Source: Trogon surrucura (lineage: Eukaryota; Chordata; Aves; Trogoniformes; Trogonidae). From it: a stretch of DNA of 64,000 bases. The notes under the pieces were generated by a model. That model worked only from the letters and a program-made list of their open reading frames with translations. It was not told the origin of the DNA and did not search any database. This document shows positions 34,188 to 46,510 of this stretch, one piece after another. Both the position numbers and the translations under genes were made by a program. The first letter of the stretch is position 1; the number at the start of each line of letters is the position of its first letter. The stretch spans positions 1,302,001 through 1,366,000 of the forward strand of contig CM036618.1 in assembly GCA_020746105.1 (NCBI GenBank). The letters run 5' to 3'.

Positions 34188-34402
34188 GTTATAGGCTGCC
34201 CAGAAAGGTGGTAGATGCCCCATTCTTGAAAACATAAAATCATAGAATGATTTAGGTTGGAAAAGACCTTTAAAATCATCAAGATTGGTCAGGGCTCTGA
34301 GAAACCTTTGTCTAACTGAAGATGTCCCTGCTCACTGCAGGAGGACTGGACTGGACGACCCTTAAACGTCCCTTCCCATTCAAACTGTTCTGTGATTCGA
34401 TG
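34188..34402 (+). mobile_element. CR1 LINE copy interrupted by an antisense CR1 fragment
   Basis: The plus-strand copy reads 'ggctgcccagaaaggtggta' to 'cattcttgaaaacat', breaks, and resumes at about 34,285 with 'ggtcagggctctgagaaacc' to 'tctgtgattcgatg'. The break is filled by the minus-oriented CR1 end listed next. Confidence 0.85.
34225..34283 (-). mobile_element. Very short CR1 end nested in another CR1
   Basis: About 59 bp: 'aaaatcatagaatgatttag', 'gttggaaaagacctttaaaa', then 'tcatcaag'. It is the extreme 3' end of CR1 in antisense orientation to its host copy. Confidence 0.85.
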
Positions 34403-34779
34403 ATCCACCACTGCAGAGATGTCAGCGATAAATGACAAGGTTGTTTGCTGTTCTCTTCCCACCCTCCAGCGTGTCCTGTTAATTAAGTCAGGCTCAGTGT
34501 TTTGCAAATGCGGGATGATTTTGTCCAGACCTAGCTTAGCTCTGAGCAAACCCTCTCCTCCTCTTCCTCCCCTGGAAAACTGCTGCCCCTATGACCACCA
34601 GTGTCGCTTCCCCACCTCATCTGCTTCCAGATCCCATCTCAGACCCCTCCTGAAGGTGGGGTTCCCCCTCCACCACCAGCCTGGGCATCAGCTGGGAGAG
34701 CCACCGGTTTAACTAGGTAAAGGTTAATCCAGTCTCTTGCAGCTCCAGCTCCTGTCCCACCGTGATTTTCCAGCTATGG

Positions 34780-35060
34780 AACCAGGCAGGTGGATGTTTA
34801 TAGGATTGATCTGATGTTCTTCACCGTTTTTGACAACTTGTTTAATCTTTCCATGCTCCGATTGCCCAAGCCAGTGACATTGGCTTTTCCCCACCTTTCC
34901 GTGTTTAGACTGGAGCTCGTTTGGACCGGAGATGTGCTTCACTCCCTTCAGCCAGCGGCACAAAAGCACGCCTGGCTTTAGGCAGGGCTGTAAGATACTC
35001 CCATAAAACAGACGATCCGTAATAACAGATTGTTTTCTGCCTGCCAACGTGGGGAGAATA
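34780..35060. other. Unique block, candidate conserved non-coding element
   Basis: A repeat-free stretch with balanced composition (for example gatctgatgttcttcaccg). It is open on both strands but unlike any protein I know. I can only suggest it for conservation testing. Confidence 0.2.
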
Positions 35061-35603
35061 AAAAAACCCAACTCTCTCTGCCCCACTCTGTGCAAAATCC
35101 GGTTGTACAAAGGCAAACCAGAGCTGCTCCCAAGGGTGCTGGTGTGCTCCGCGACAGGTTTTCTGCAGAAGCGATCGCGGCAGGCGAGCGTGAGCTGCCT
35201 GCAAGAGCCCTTCATCCCGCGCCTGCAGGAACACGAGCCGTGGTGGCTTCTTTATTGTCTTGTTGGGCGGGTAATGACTGCGGAGGCAGCCCGGGGAAAG
35301 TCTCGCTTCGGTGTTTTATAGCCCTCCTGAAATGCAAAATGTTCATCCGGAATGATCCACGGCAGGCGCTTGGTGCGGCTCCCGCTCGCTCCACACCGGG
35401 GATGCTGCAGGAATAAATAAAAAGGGGGAAGGCTCGGTGCCTCGTCCTTTCATCTAGGGGTGGAGGCTGGTTTTCTTTCCCAAGGGGGAAGGTTTCTGCT
35501 GGGGAGGAGGGAGGGAGCTGTGGGGCATCAGGGTCAGCACTCCAAAATCCTGCTTGAGGGAAGGGTTCTTCTGCAGATCCAAGGAGAAAGCCCTCCTTTT
35601 CTG

Positions 35604-35775
35604 CTGAGGGTGGTGAGACCCTGGCACAGATTTGCTCAGGGAGGTGGTTGATGCCCCATCCTCAGAAACCTTCCAGGCCAGGTTGGGCTTGGAGCAACCT
35701 GATCTAGTCGAAGATGTCCGTAGGGGTGATGAGTTTCAAAGGTCCCTTCCCACCCAAACCATTCTGTGATCTGAG
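35604..35775 (+). mobile_element. CR1 LINE 3' fragment
   Basis: 'gctgagggtggtgagaccct', 'gatgccccatcctcagaaac' and 'aacctgatctagtcgaagat', ending in an eroded tail near 35,775. Confidence 0.9.
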
Positions 35776-36839
35776 GATTTCAGCCCCCTGCTGAGGGTAC
35801 AGCAAAGCCCAGGGACGCGTCATCCAGCTACAGGGCAGCTGTGGAGGAAACATCGGTGCTTGTGGCGGCGCACAGCACAGCAGAGCTGCCCTCCGCTAGA
35901 AGAAAAAAAAAAAATAATGATCAGATGAGGGGAGGCTCATTGCCCAGAGGCAGCAGGACTCCCAGCCGCTGGGAAGGGGCTGCAAAAAAAACAGTGAGCA
36001 AAGAGGTGTTGCTCAGAGCGAGCGGGGAGGGACTGGATGTTTTCCTGCCCCCAACTTGACCCAGAAAATAAGCTCAGGATGCTTCAAGCAAACCTTTTCT
36101 AGAGGAAATCTTCCCCCAGATGTATCCCCTAAGGTAGCAGGGGTGGAGGTGCTCCCACTCATGGGTCTGGTGGGACCCTTGTGCTGTCTAGTGGGGATAG
36201 AGGGGAGGCAACGTATTTTTGGGGCAAGGCACGGTCGTGCCCTACTCGTGATGCTCCTCGCCAGGAGGTAATCTCAGTAGTGCTGTTGAATGGAAAAATA
36301 AAAATAAAAAAGGACAAAGCTCGCCACGGCTCGGTGTGTTTACATAACTCCAAATGTCAAGTGGTGAAGGGAAAAACAGCGGAGAAGGGTATTAAAACAC
36401 AGGATAATTAGCACAGGTTCTTGGGTAGAGCAGGGGTGACCGTGGTGACGCGGTGCACGGGGACTGTTGGCACAGGGAGGGGAGGAAACCCGCCTGGCGC
36501 CTGTCCCGGGAGGTTTTGGCTTGGCTGAGCTTGGTTCTCCCCCCTGGCCGTTGGGGCATGTGGCTCTGCCTGGCACGAGCATCTCGGCCCTGTATAAACA
36601 GCTTCATCTGAGCTGTCTCGCAGCCCCGACGGGTTTTGGGGAGGGATACCTGCTCCCATCCCAGCAGCCCTGCCTGCAGCAGGACCCCGTGGTCTCAGAC
36701 TTCGATCGTCTAGAAAGCAAAAAACCTCCCCAAAACACACCCCTCTGTCCCTCTCCCATGCTCATGGGGATACAGCTCTCCTCCCATTTTTATTTTTTTT
36801 TTTCAGTTTTCTTTCAACTTTTAATGCCTCTGAGAGCTC

Positions 36840-37060
36840 ATTGCCCTTAAAACATTTGTTCCAGGAGCTTGTAAAGTTGAGCTGCGAGATTTGTGCAACC
36901 CGTCATGCAAAGAACTTTAATTAAACATGTGAAAGTCGAACATACTTGGTGTAATTCAGACTGACAGTCTATCTAAATATATTTCGTTCCTGGATTTTAA
37001 TTAAGTCCTCCCGAGCAATTGTCTGATTCCTTAAGCACATCTCAGAACGTCTCCTTTTTA
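36840..37060. promoter_or_regulatory. AT-rich unique block, candidate conserved non-coding element
   Basis: A repeat-free AT-rich segment with several TTAATTAA or TAAT cores (actttaattaaacatg, ggattttaattaagtcc) that are typical homeodomain-type sites. Its character differs sharply from the G/C-rich flanks. An enhancer role is only an inference. Confidence 0.25.
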
Positions 37061-40000
37061 CCTCTTTGCTGTTCCTTGGGACAGAGGAGTGTGGTTTTGC
37101 ATTTGTGTGGTTTCACATGGTGTAAGTCCCAGACAGGTGATGGATGCTCATGACGTCAGGAGGAAACCTGGAAGGGTCCCAACAAGAAACTCACTTTGAT
37201 TACAGGAATGGCAAGGTTGCTCGGTTTTTTACCTTTCAACAGAAACAATTCTTTTTTCTTTTTCTTTTTTTTTTTTCCCAAAGATAATAAATATTCCAGA
37301 AAAGAACCCTCAGCACTGAAAACCTCTGCAGAAACTCTATAAAGCACTCGGATGCTCCCAAAAAGAACACATCTCGGTGAGGTTTGCTTTGGTCCTTGGC
37401 TGGCGTGGGATGAAGGATGGAGAAAAGCCCCCAGAGAGGGTCTCCACCCCCAAAGCAAGCTGTCCCCAGATGCTCTTCTCTTGCCTCCGAAAGCAAATTC
37501 GTGGTATTAAGGGAAATGGGGGTATTAAGCGAAAACACGTTTCTTCTGCCTTGCATGTGCCCTGCTTTTCTCTAATCAGTGTAATCCCTGTAATTACGCG
37601 GTCAGGGCACTACGAGTCGGGGATGGCAAACGCTAGACCCTTGTCAGGACTTCTTGGGCTCCAAGAGAGCACCCAGGGCGCTGCCAGAGTCTGGGCAGAG
37701 CCATCCTCTCCTCCAGTATCTCCCAGTTGCTCACTGGGGCTGGGGCTTGTATTGGAAGCCCCCCATGTCTTGCTGTGGGCTCGCGGCGAACATCTGTCTC
37801 CCACCCCCTCCCTCCACGCCATCTGTCCTGCGGAGGGGAAATAATTAAATGAGACTGCTCGTTAATATGTCCTTGATGCTACAGCACCCTGGGAAAGGAG
37901 AAACCTCTTCCCCAACAGGGACGTGCAATTATAGAGCAGCACAATTTTGTCTGTAAGGCTTGCACGGCCCCATGAGTGCAGTTAAAGAAACTTTGGGACC
38001 GTCTCACTACCATCCTTTTATATCTCTTATTACCATCCTCCTACACCCTTTATTACCATCCTTTGACCTTTTTCCTCCCTTTTTCCATCATTGCTTTTAG
38101 GCACCTGCACTTTGTAGGTGATGCAAGGTGCCAACCTTGCACAAGGTGAGCGATTCAGAGACCCTGGTATAAAAAGTTGGGGTTTTCTTTTGTCAAGAAA
38201 ACTGCCATGCAGACATTTTCCTGTTGTAAGAGCACCTGGAAGAATCTCTGCTGGAAAGAAGAGAGTTGCCTTGGGGTAGGGAGCGTGAAAGGCAAGCTGC
38301 AGCTGAAAATGCAAGGTCAAGATCTAAGCAGGACGATTGGAGCTGGCAGGGGGAAAAAGAAAGCAAATTCCTGGAGGGATTCTCAAACAAGTGGAAGGTC
38401 TTCTCAGTTTTGTCTTTAAGAAACAGCTTTGACAGCTCCTTTCACTGCTCTGCTGGTTTCCCAGAGCTGGAAAAGCTACAAAGCAAGAAAAAAAAAAACA
38501 AAACAACCACAAGGGGGAAGAAAGAAGAAAAAAAAAGGAAAAAAAAAGGAAGTAAGAGGGAAGATGTGAAAAGAACTGAGTGTTCAGCATGAATCACTTG
38601 TATTTTGAGTCAAAAGAAGCGAGAAAATCCCAGTAAATCCTTCCTGGGTTCTGCAGATGTTTGAGGAAGCCGCGTGGAGGTGAGGTTGGGGGCAGCCAAG
38701 TCCCCCCTGCCGAGTTGATTTGGCAGAAGAGAATCTTCTGCGCGAGTTCGGTGCCAATTCCCAGCTCCTGGCGGATGTAAAAGCAGGACACCCTCGCCGT
38801 GGCCGGGACACGGCAGCTTTGCCTCCTCTGCAGCTGCCCTCGGTCTCGGGGAACTCAGGGCAGGTCCGGCTGCAGAAACCCAACCTCCAGCAGCTTCCTG
38901 AGTCCCTGCAGCCACGAGAGGGATTTGTCTTCAAAGGGAGTTTTGCAGTTTGGCATCGAAGTCAAAAAGGTGTCTTGAGGAGAACGGTTGGGGAAGATCT
39001 TTAGGGCCAATATTATGCACATAGAGCAGGACTGCATTCCCCTCTCTCCAAGTGCTGTGCTTCAGCCCTGAAAATTACATGTGATGCTTGTACCTGAATG
39101 GTTTACCCCCTGCCCAACCCTAAAGGACCTCGGGCCAGCATTAAGGGGTTTAAATGTAATGCCCAGCCTGGGTCTCAGCAGGTATCTGAGCATGGGTGGT
39201 GGGGAGAAGGTAAGATGCCGAGAGATGAGCATGGAGGAGGCTGTGGGTACCAGGAGCACCACATCAGTCTGGGAACTGAGTCCTACCACCTTCCTCCTGC
39301 TGCATGCAGGTGACCAGGGTGGTCCATGCCATGATGGGGATCAAGAGAGGTGCCTCCTGAGCTGAGCCCCATCTGTGGTTCTTCTTGAAGAAGCCTTCAG
39401 GGAGGTTTCCCAAGTGGATGTGAAGGCTTCATATGAAAGCCTGGGGCCCAGGGGTAGCCCGGACCCCTCAGAAAGGTCAACCTGAGAAGCTCTGATCTTA
39501 TTCCTACCTTCGTCTTCGCTTGGTCTTTCTTTAGTCTCCAGCTCTTTCAACCTCCCTTTGCCTCCTTGATGAAAGAGCCTCCACTGCCAGCCCCTTTCTC
39601 CCAGGAGAGGTCATTATACGCTGTGACAAGTTTTCTGCCTCACCTTTACTTTGATGAGTGCAAGAGCCTGAGCACGCTATGGGAAGGAATTTGCAGGCTG
39701 GGGGTGTTCGTGCAAATCTTAAATCTGTGTCTTTGTTGTCCCTTGCAGACGGGGACCCTGCTGGGTGCAGAGGTGATGGCCGTGTCCCACCCACCCCCTG
39801 ACCACTCAAGGGGGATGTTGCAAGGAGCTAAGAGGAAAAAAAGAACTTGTTGCTTAAAACCCTGCTCTGCCTAATCGTCCCCTAAGTGATCGGCCACACA
39901 TCAGCGTCTCGGCTCGGCCGTTTTTCTGCCATCCATCATTGTACTGGAGGCAAAAGCTCTCAGGGAGGATTTAAGGCTGGCTTTGGACGTGTCGAGGGGA

Positions 40001-43000
40001 ATACTGAGCAGTGAGGGGCTGAGAGTTGTTCATTAACCTTGCTGCAGGAACAGGCTCTTCGAGCTGGGCAGAGAAAGCAGCAATAAAATCTAAAATCAAC
40101 ATGTGTAGTTTCTCTGTTAAAAAAAAAAAAGACATTATTCTCGTCTCATACAGACTGTTAGCGTCGTGTCACCCTGTTAGCATTGTGTCACCTCTTTTTC
40201 AGGGACACGAGATATGCGTAGCGTGAATTTTTGAGCGAGGCGTTTAATCCCTAAAGCGTGCAAAATGATTAAAAAGGGACATGGCAAAGTGAAAATTAAA
40301 AAAAAAAAAAAAAAAAAAAGGAAGACACGGCTGCATGCTGCGCATATCTAATCCCCGTGAGATGCCACGTAGCAGACAGGGTAATAGGAGGTACCCACCT
40401 TTTCTGGACTTGGTGGCTGTCTGCACTGAAGATGCTGCTCTCTGCGGGCAGGGGAAAAGGTGTTAAACCCCAGGTCCTCCATGGGAAGCTCAAAATGATT
40501 TTTCAGATCGTGCTCCAAGGCTCTTGCGTGTCTCTCCTCTGGCAGGACAGATGTTTTCCCGGGCGGGAGGTGCCTTGAACAAGCTGTGCTTGCCTCCTCC
40601 TGGACTGCTGCTGCTGCCGGTGTCACCTCGCATGACCCAAGCGGGCAGAGCTTGGTGGTACCCAGGGAGCTTCCACGAGCCTCCAGAGACCACGGTGGGA
40701 GATGCTTTTCCCCAAGGGCTGGGCTCCTGGTGCAACATCAGCTGGAGCTGGTGCCAGAGGGGGAAGAGATTTTGCATTTGACTCCCTGCCTTGTCCCCAC
40801 ATGCTGCTGTGGAGCAGCCTGGGGCTTGAAGGGGTGTGACTAGCTCTTTCACTGCTCCTTGGGTAACACAGGAAAACTTCTTGGTTCTCCTTTTTCTCCA
40901 TCTTTGGTGTCCAGATTATCCCATTGGAAAGCATAAGGCAATCCAAACTTGAGGATGCTACACGTACTCTGGCTTAATGACTTTCCCTGTCCACAGAGGG
41001 GTTTTGACTCCTCAATTCAATCACTAAACCAAATTATCCCTTGTTTACCCTGCTCCGTTCAGCATTGCTCTTGTTAGCATCCTCCTTTTAATTAGGACAG
41101 CTTCAGAGAGCAGTGGCTTTGCGGCTTTCCAAGTGCAACGGATCAGATGAAAGTGAAATAACCCATTTGTTTCCCTCATGCCTGCCACTTGTGGGAGGCA
41201 AGACATGAACAAGGGCTCCAGGTCACACTTACCCTAAACACGAAGCAGTATGAGACAAGTTAACAGGGAGCATCCATCCCCGATGTCACAGGTAAAACAA
41301 TCCCATTTTAATGGGATTGTTGAGCTTCTTCTGGGCTTGGGGGAGATTAACAGGCAGATGAGCGGCTCTGCTGTGAAATAAGGAGCTCTTGTCACGGGAA
41401 ATGGAGAAGTTGGAGCATTTATCCACTTAGAGAGCTGGAGCCTCACGACACTCAGGGCTGAGGGTGGGCACAAAACGCTTCCACAGCCTCCCCAGAGGAT
41501 GCCGGCACTGAGGTAATGAAGGGAAAAGTGATGCTGGGTCTTTTTCTGTAGTTTGGGATAAGCAGGGTCAGGAAGGGGCTGACAACAGCAAGGTCACCCT
41601 GCTGCCACCTTTGAGCACATGCAGCTTTGCAGAGCCATGTGGCACCAAAGACTATTCCCAGCAGAGCTCTGTGCACTGGGACAATTCACGTCAGGGTCCC
41701 AGCATTTCCACAGACATCCCAGCCTCAGATCCTGCTGCTCCCGACCCTCTGAGTGCTGCTGGTGCTTCAGAGCTTCTTGTCCCCTCCAGTGTCAATCCTT
41801 GTGCTTTTATGAGCTGTCTGGCTCCTCAGTGGTGCCTGGGACTTTGGTCTCCACCACCTTTGGGACACAGCAGAGCTGCTTCATCCCATTGGTATTTATG
41901 GGTGGCCAGGACACTCAGCACCCATCCAGGACAGGGACAACTTCCCTCCAAGCAGTATCTGTTGCCCCATACCCTCAGTTTGGTCTCCATGGTTTCCCTG
42001 CTGGGTGTTACCTTGGTTACTTGATCCTCCTTTTCATTAGGAGGCACAAACTCTGATAGTTCTTGTCTTGCCTCTTCCATCTCCTTGAGCCCTCTGGGCT
42101 CTTTCACAGACTGGTTAGAGGGGATGGACTCAAACCTCACCTGGAACAAGAGTTCCAACTGGTCATCCCCGTGCCAATCCAACAACTGCTGTGGGCAGAC
42201 CTGGAGGCTGTTGGTGAAAAGCTGAGCAGCTTGGAAAGACTGTGTCAGCCCTCTGCATCTTAACTGGGGGGGGAAAGAGAATGGAAAGTGGATGCTGCAA
42301 CCTGGATTTTCTTCCTGCAATTAGGTTGCACTGAGTTGTGCCTGGTGTAAGGAGCATCCTTACTGGACAGAAATAAGGACATCCTAGTCAAAACCTCCTC
42401 AGAGGTATCAGCTCTCACCAGTGTCTCCACCTCCCAGTCCAGTCTTTTCTCTGCCCTGTCCCCTCTCATAAACAGTGAGGGAGGCAAGGAGACAGATGTG
42501 CTTTTAGCAAATCTAAACAGACTTCACCCCTCCGCATCCGTTTCCTCCTTGGGCGGCTGGAGGACAGACTGATGGATGGGCTCGTGTGGCTGTTGACTCA
42601 TTTCCAGAAAGTACTTGGAAAAGACGGAGGAGGAATGCTATCAGCTATCAGCACCTGCCTAAAAACGTCCTCCCCGCCTGGGACTGGTGGCTGGGGCAGG
42701 AATCCCCTCCAGATGTAGGTCCCAAACTGTCCTTGGCATCTGCACATGCTTTTGGTGCCTGCCTCCCATTGAAACCCAGAGAAACCTGACCCAGGCAGCA
42801 ATCCAGCTCACCCTGGGCTTAGACTCACTCCCAAAGTCCAGACAAAAATGGAGGTCTCCAAAAAAACCTTCTAGCCCCATGTGGATGCCTCCACTATCCA
42901 CGATCATCTCTTGGTATTGTGGTCTCTGAGGTCCCAGCTGAGTTCGAATCATAGAACATCTGCTAAGGGAAACAGCTCCAGCCTGGTTAAAGATGCTCCT

Positions 43001-44442
43001 GTCAGCTTTGTCCCAGGCACCTTCCTGAGAGGCTCCGCATGGAAAGCACCAGTAGCCTGAGTAACACATTGCAAGTGCTATACTTGGAGGAATTAATTTC
43101 TCTGGGGAACTGGATAGATGATTATTGCCCTTTTAGCGTGTTACTTGGACATCTTGGCGCTCCTCTGCCTCTCTGGCCCTGGCTTAGCTTGTCTGCATTC
43201 TCTCAATCATCAAACACATTTGGGCAGTGAAATTTCCAAGAAAATGTAATAAACTGGTCCTCAGAGACACCATTTCACGTCGTGTCAGAGATGAAAGCTA
43301 AGAGGAGCTGGGTCACACGAGAACTCCCTGCACTTACAGACGCTGTCTCTGCCTGGAACATGACTCAGCCTGTCCTCAGCAGAGGACACAGCTGGGCAGA
43401 AATGGATGATGGAAAAAGGCTTGTCAGATCATCCCATGAGGACGTGGGGGTCCGGATAGACACCCCACCCTGGCAGAATCACCCTCAGCCATGTGAGCAG
43501 CAGCAGCAAGGACCTGGGTGATGCTCTCCAGGCACTGATGTGGAAGTCACTGGTAGATATATCAGCAGGTTTAAAGATAAAAGACTCACAGGGGCTGGAA
43601 GACAGGAGAAATGTCCTTTCTGCCAGGCGGGTCTGATCCTGGAGTAACATTAAAAAACATATTTGGAAGAACACCCAAGCATTGGTTGCATAGCCTGAGC
43701 CTCTTCATCTCCCCACAACCCAGGAAGGAAAACATCCTCTTGCTCTTATCCACCCCGAAAGAGGCTGGAACAAGATAATTTCATACAACTGTTGTTCTCT
43801 ATTGTTTTGCTGTTCTTCCATGCATGAAAGGAAGCGAGGGCTCTCCTAATTAAATTGTTGTTGGGCAGATGTATGAGCCGCTGAGGAGTGTAAAAGAATA
43901 AAATAAAATAGATTGCAGCTTCCCTGAGATGTTTCCATTCAGGAGGATGAGAATGTGCAGGGCTGATATTTCTTCATCCAGCTGTAGTTAGGAAACAATT
44001 AAACTCTGCTCTTCGTCCCCTCCAGAAGGCAGCGGAGTGGAGACATCATTTCTGCCTGTTGAACACTGAGTGTAGAAACTGTTGCTGCTTCTCAAAGAGG
44101 GAGCACGTGAACAGAGAGGGAGAAGGGGGCGAAGGGGATATACATGTGCCGAACAGAACAAACATTTGCTTCAGAGTTCAGTTTGCTTGGGCCTGCCAGG
44201 TAGGAATTACCAGTTCAGTGTGTTTGGCTGGTGAGTCTCACAGATGCTTGGGAGAGCTGGGACATCCCAAGAGGATAAAGAATCCTTTCCCTGCTCCAGC
44301 TCCCAGGGGTTTTGCCTCCCAGCAAGTGATGCCTTCTTTGGCTGCTGTGGCTTCCATCTCTTTGGGATGGGTGTTGATGAAGAACAGGATGGAGAAATTG
44401 GGTTATATACTCAAGGGTCCTGTAACGCCCAGCACCATCTTC
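37061..44442. other. Long intergenic stretch without recognisable genes
   Basis: About 7.4 kb almost free of CR1. It holds A-rich tracts at 38,488-38,550 and 40,120, a pure A-run at 40,299-40,319 and a T-run at 37,257. Open frames at 38.6-39.0 kb (both strands), 41.6-42.0 kb (plus) and 41.8-42.3 kb (minus, 164 codons) lack similarity, splice context or start context that I can defend. Confidence 0.4.
40299..40320. repeat. Poly(A) tract
   Basis: About 21 consecutive A preceded by the A-rich 'gtgaaaatt'. I see no retrogene body upstream, so it is treated as a simple repeat. Confidence 0.9.
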
Positions 44443-45245
44443 ACAGAATCACAGAATCACAGAATGTCAGGGCTTGGAAGGGACCTCAAAAATCATCTAG
44501 TCCAACCCCCCTGCCAGAGCAGGATCACCTACAGCAGAGCGCACAGGAACGTGTCCAGGCGGGTTTGAATGTCTCCAGAGCAGGAGACTCCACACCCTCC
44601 CTGGGCAGCCTGGGCCAGGGCTCTGTCACCCTCACAGGAAAAAGTTTTTCCCCATGTTTTTATGGAACCTCCTATGTTCCAGCTTGTGCCCATTGCCCCT
44701 TGTCCTGTCACTGGACATCCCTGAGCAGAGCCTGGCTCCGTCCTCCTGACACTCCCCCGTGACATATTTATAACCATGAATGAGGTCACCCCTCAACCTC
44801 CTCTTCTCCAAGCTGAACAGCCCCAGCTCCTTCAGCCTTTCCTCACCAAGGAGATATTCCACTCCCTCCATCATCCCTGTGGCTGCACTGGACTCTCTCC
44901 AGCAGTTCCCTGTCCCTCTGGAGCTGAGGGGCCCAGAACTGGACACAAGATTCCAGATGTGGTCTCACCAGGGCAGAGCAGAGGGGCAGGAGGACCTCTC
45001 TCGACCTACTGGCTACTCCCCTTCTAACACACCCCAGGATGCCCTTGGCCTTCTTGCCCACGAGGGCACACTGCTGGCTCATGGCCATCCTGCTGCCCAC
45101 CAGCACCCCCAGGGCCCTTTCCCCTGCGCTGCTCTCCAGCAGGGCAGTCCCCAGCCCGTGCTGGCACATGGGGTTGTTCTTTCCCAAGTGCAAAACTCTA
45201 CACTTGTCCTTGTTGAACCGCATAAGAATCTCATCCCATCCCTTC
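44443..45245 (-). mobile_element. CR1 LINE 3' end, the longest copy in the window
   Basis: About 800 bp in reverse orientation, from 'cacagaatcacagaatcaca' and 'gcttggaagggacctc' through the reversed ORF2 C-terminal region to 'acttgtccttgttgaaccgc'. On the minus strand the decayed reading frame (44,843-45,259) still shows ORF2 residues such as FNKDKCRVLHLGKNNPM, which lie downstream of the reverse transcriptase core. It belongs to a different, longer-preserved subfamily than the 8.06-kb copy. Confidence 0.96.
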
Positions 45246-45764
45246 CCATGCCATCCCATTTCCAGAATAGGAACTAACTCAGTCTTAAGAACATTATTTC
45301 CTGACTCCTTTCTTCAGAACCACTTTTAATGAGGAAAATAGCTTCTATGAAACAATCCGATGTGGGCTGTGAAGAACTCCTTCACCACCCAGCACCACAG
45401 ACAGATGCAGGGCCCTTTCTTGCTGAAAGAGTAAAAATGTTCGAGACATGAGGGGAATCCCCTTCAATGACCCTTGCATTAAAAGTGTAGGTATGACTCA
45501 TGCTGCAGGATGATCTGAGATGAATTCTGATCAACCAAGCTCGATGGCACTCCTGCACTGTAACGAAGAGCAGTCAACGGTGTAGGAACAAGGCTCACAT
45601 GACCCAGTTATGTGTTCCCAGCACATCAGCGGATGTCTGAGAGCTGGGGCAGGGGGTCTGTTTATCTGGTGCTTTTACCCACCTGACGCTGAACTGGGTT
45701 GCAAGGAGCCAGAAGTGAAGGGGCCACTGGGTAACTCCTTGGTCTTACCTATTTTTTCCCGAGC
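45246..45764. other. Unique intergenic sequence
   Basis: I see nothing beyond short, unsupported open frames. Confidence 0.5.
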
Positions 45765-45868
45765 ATTCACTACTGAAATAGTTGGGCTTGATGATTTTAG
45801 AGGTCTTTTCCAACCTTTCCTATGATCCTATGATTCCATGATCCTACGATTTTATGATTCTATGAAAT
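45765..45868 (+). mobile_element. CR1 LINE terminal fragment
   Basis: 'gttgggcttgatgattttag', 'aggtcttttccaaccttt', and five eroded tail octamers. Confidence 0.92.
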
Positions 45869-46452
45869 TAGAGATGACACATTTGGCCAAGAGGAGCCTT
45901 GCTGTGGGCTGATTCTTAGGTTATGCATCAATTTGAATTCACAGGCTTAGGTTGCTCATTTGCAGCACGTCTCTATTCATTCTTGTGCTGTAGCTCGCCA
46001 TCCTGGTGCTCAGCAGCAGGTGTTGATGGGGAACACTCCAATCTCAGCCCCTTTATCTCTTGCAGTTGCCTTCATTTCCCTGAAGCCAGTACTTCCGTCC
46101 CGACGAATAATGTGACAGATGGATGTCCCAGTGTTATCCGGAGAGGTTGGACTTTCAACCTGGGGAGAAGATAACAAGCTTCAAGTACAAACAAGGAAGT
46201 ACTTTCTGCTCTTTGTGCTATTAAATGGTGTCTAAGATGTCAAAGCACATGTGCATGCAAAACAGAGCTGGACTGATTCATGGAGGACATCCTCTGTGGT
46301 TGGTTAACACGCACACAACGTCTGGCTCAGTAAGTCCTGCCAGCAACCAGGGGGGTCTGACCAGAGAAATGATCCATCATGTGTGTCCTGTCCCAGGTTT
46401 CTGCTACTGGTCATGCTTGGAGGCAGCATCCAGAGCAGGCAGCTGCCCCTAC

Positions 46453-46510
46453 ACAGAATGTTAGGGGTTGGAAGTGACCTCAAAAGACCATCTAGTCCAA
46501 CCCCTCACCT
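46453..46510 (-). mobile_element. CR1 LINE terminal fragment
   Basis: Only about 58 bp: 'cacagaatgttaggggttgg', 'aagtgacctcaaaagacc' and 'atctagtccaacccct'. Confidence 0.9.

Noticed and set aside
40299-40320. Poly(A) run as a mark of a processed pseudogene
   Set aside because: No gene-like body, target-site duplication or polyadenylation signal lies immediately upstream.
41826-42320. A 164-codon minus-strand open frame
   Set aside because: Part of it looks protein-like (ESIPSNQSVKEPRGLKEMEE), but I recognise no family, and the plus strand is also open here for 137-145 codons.
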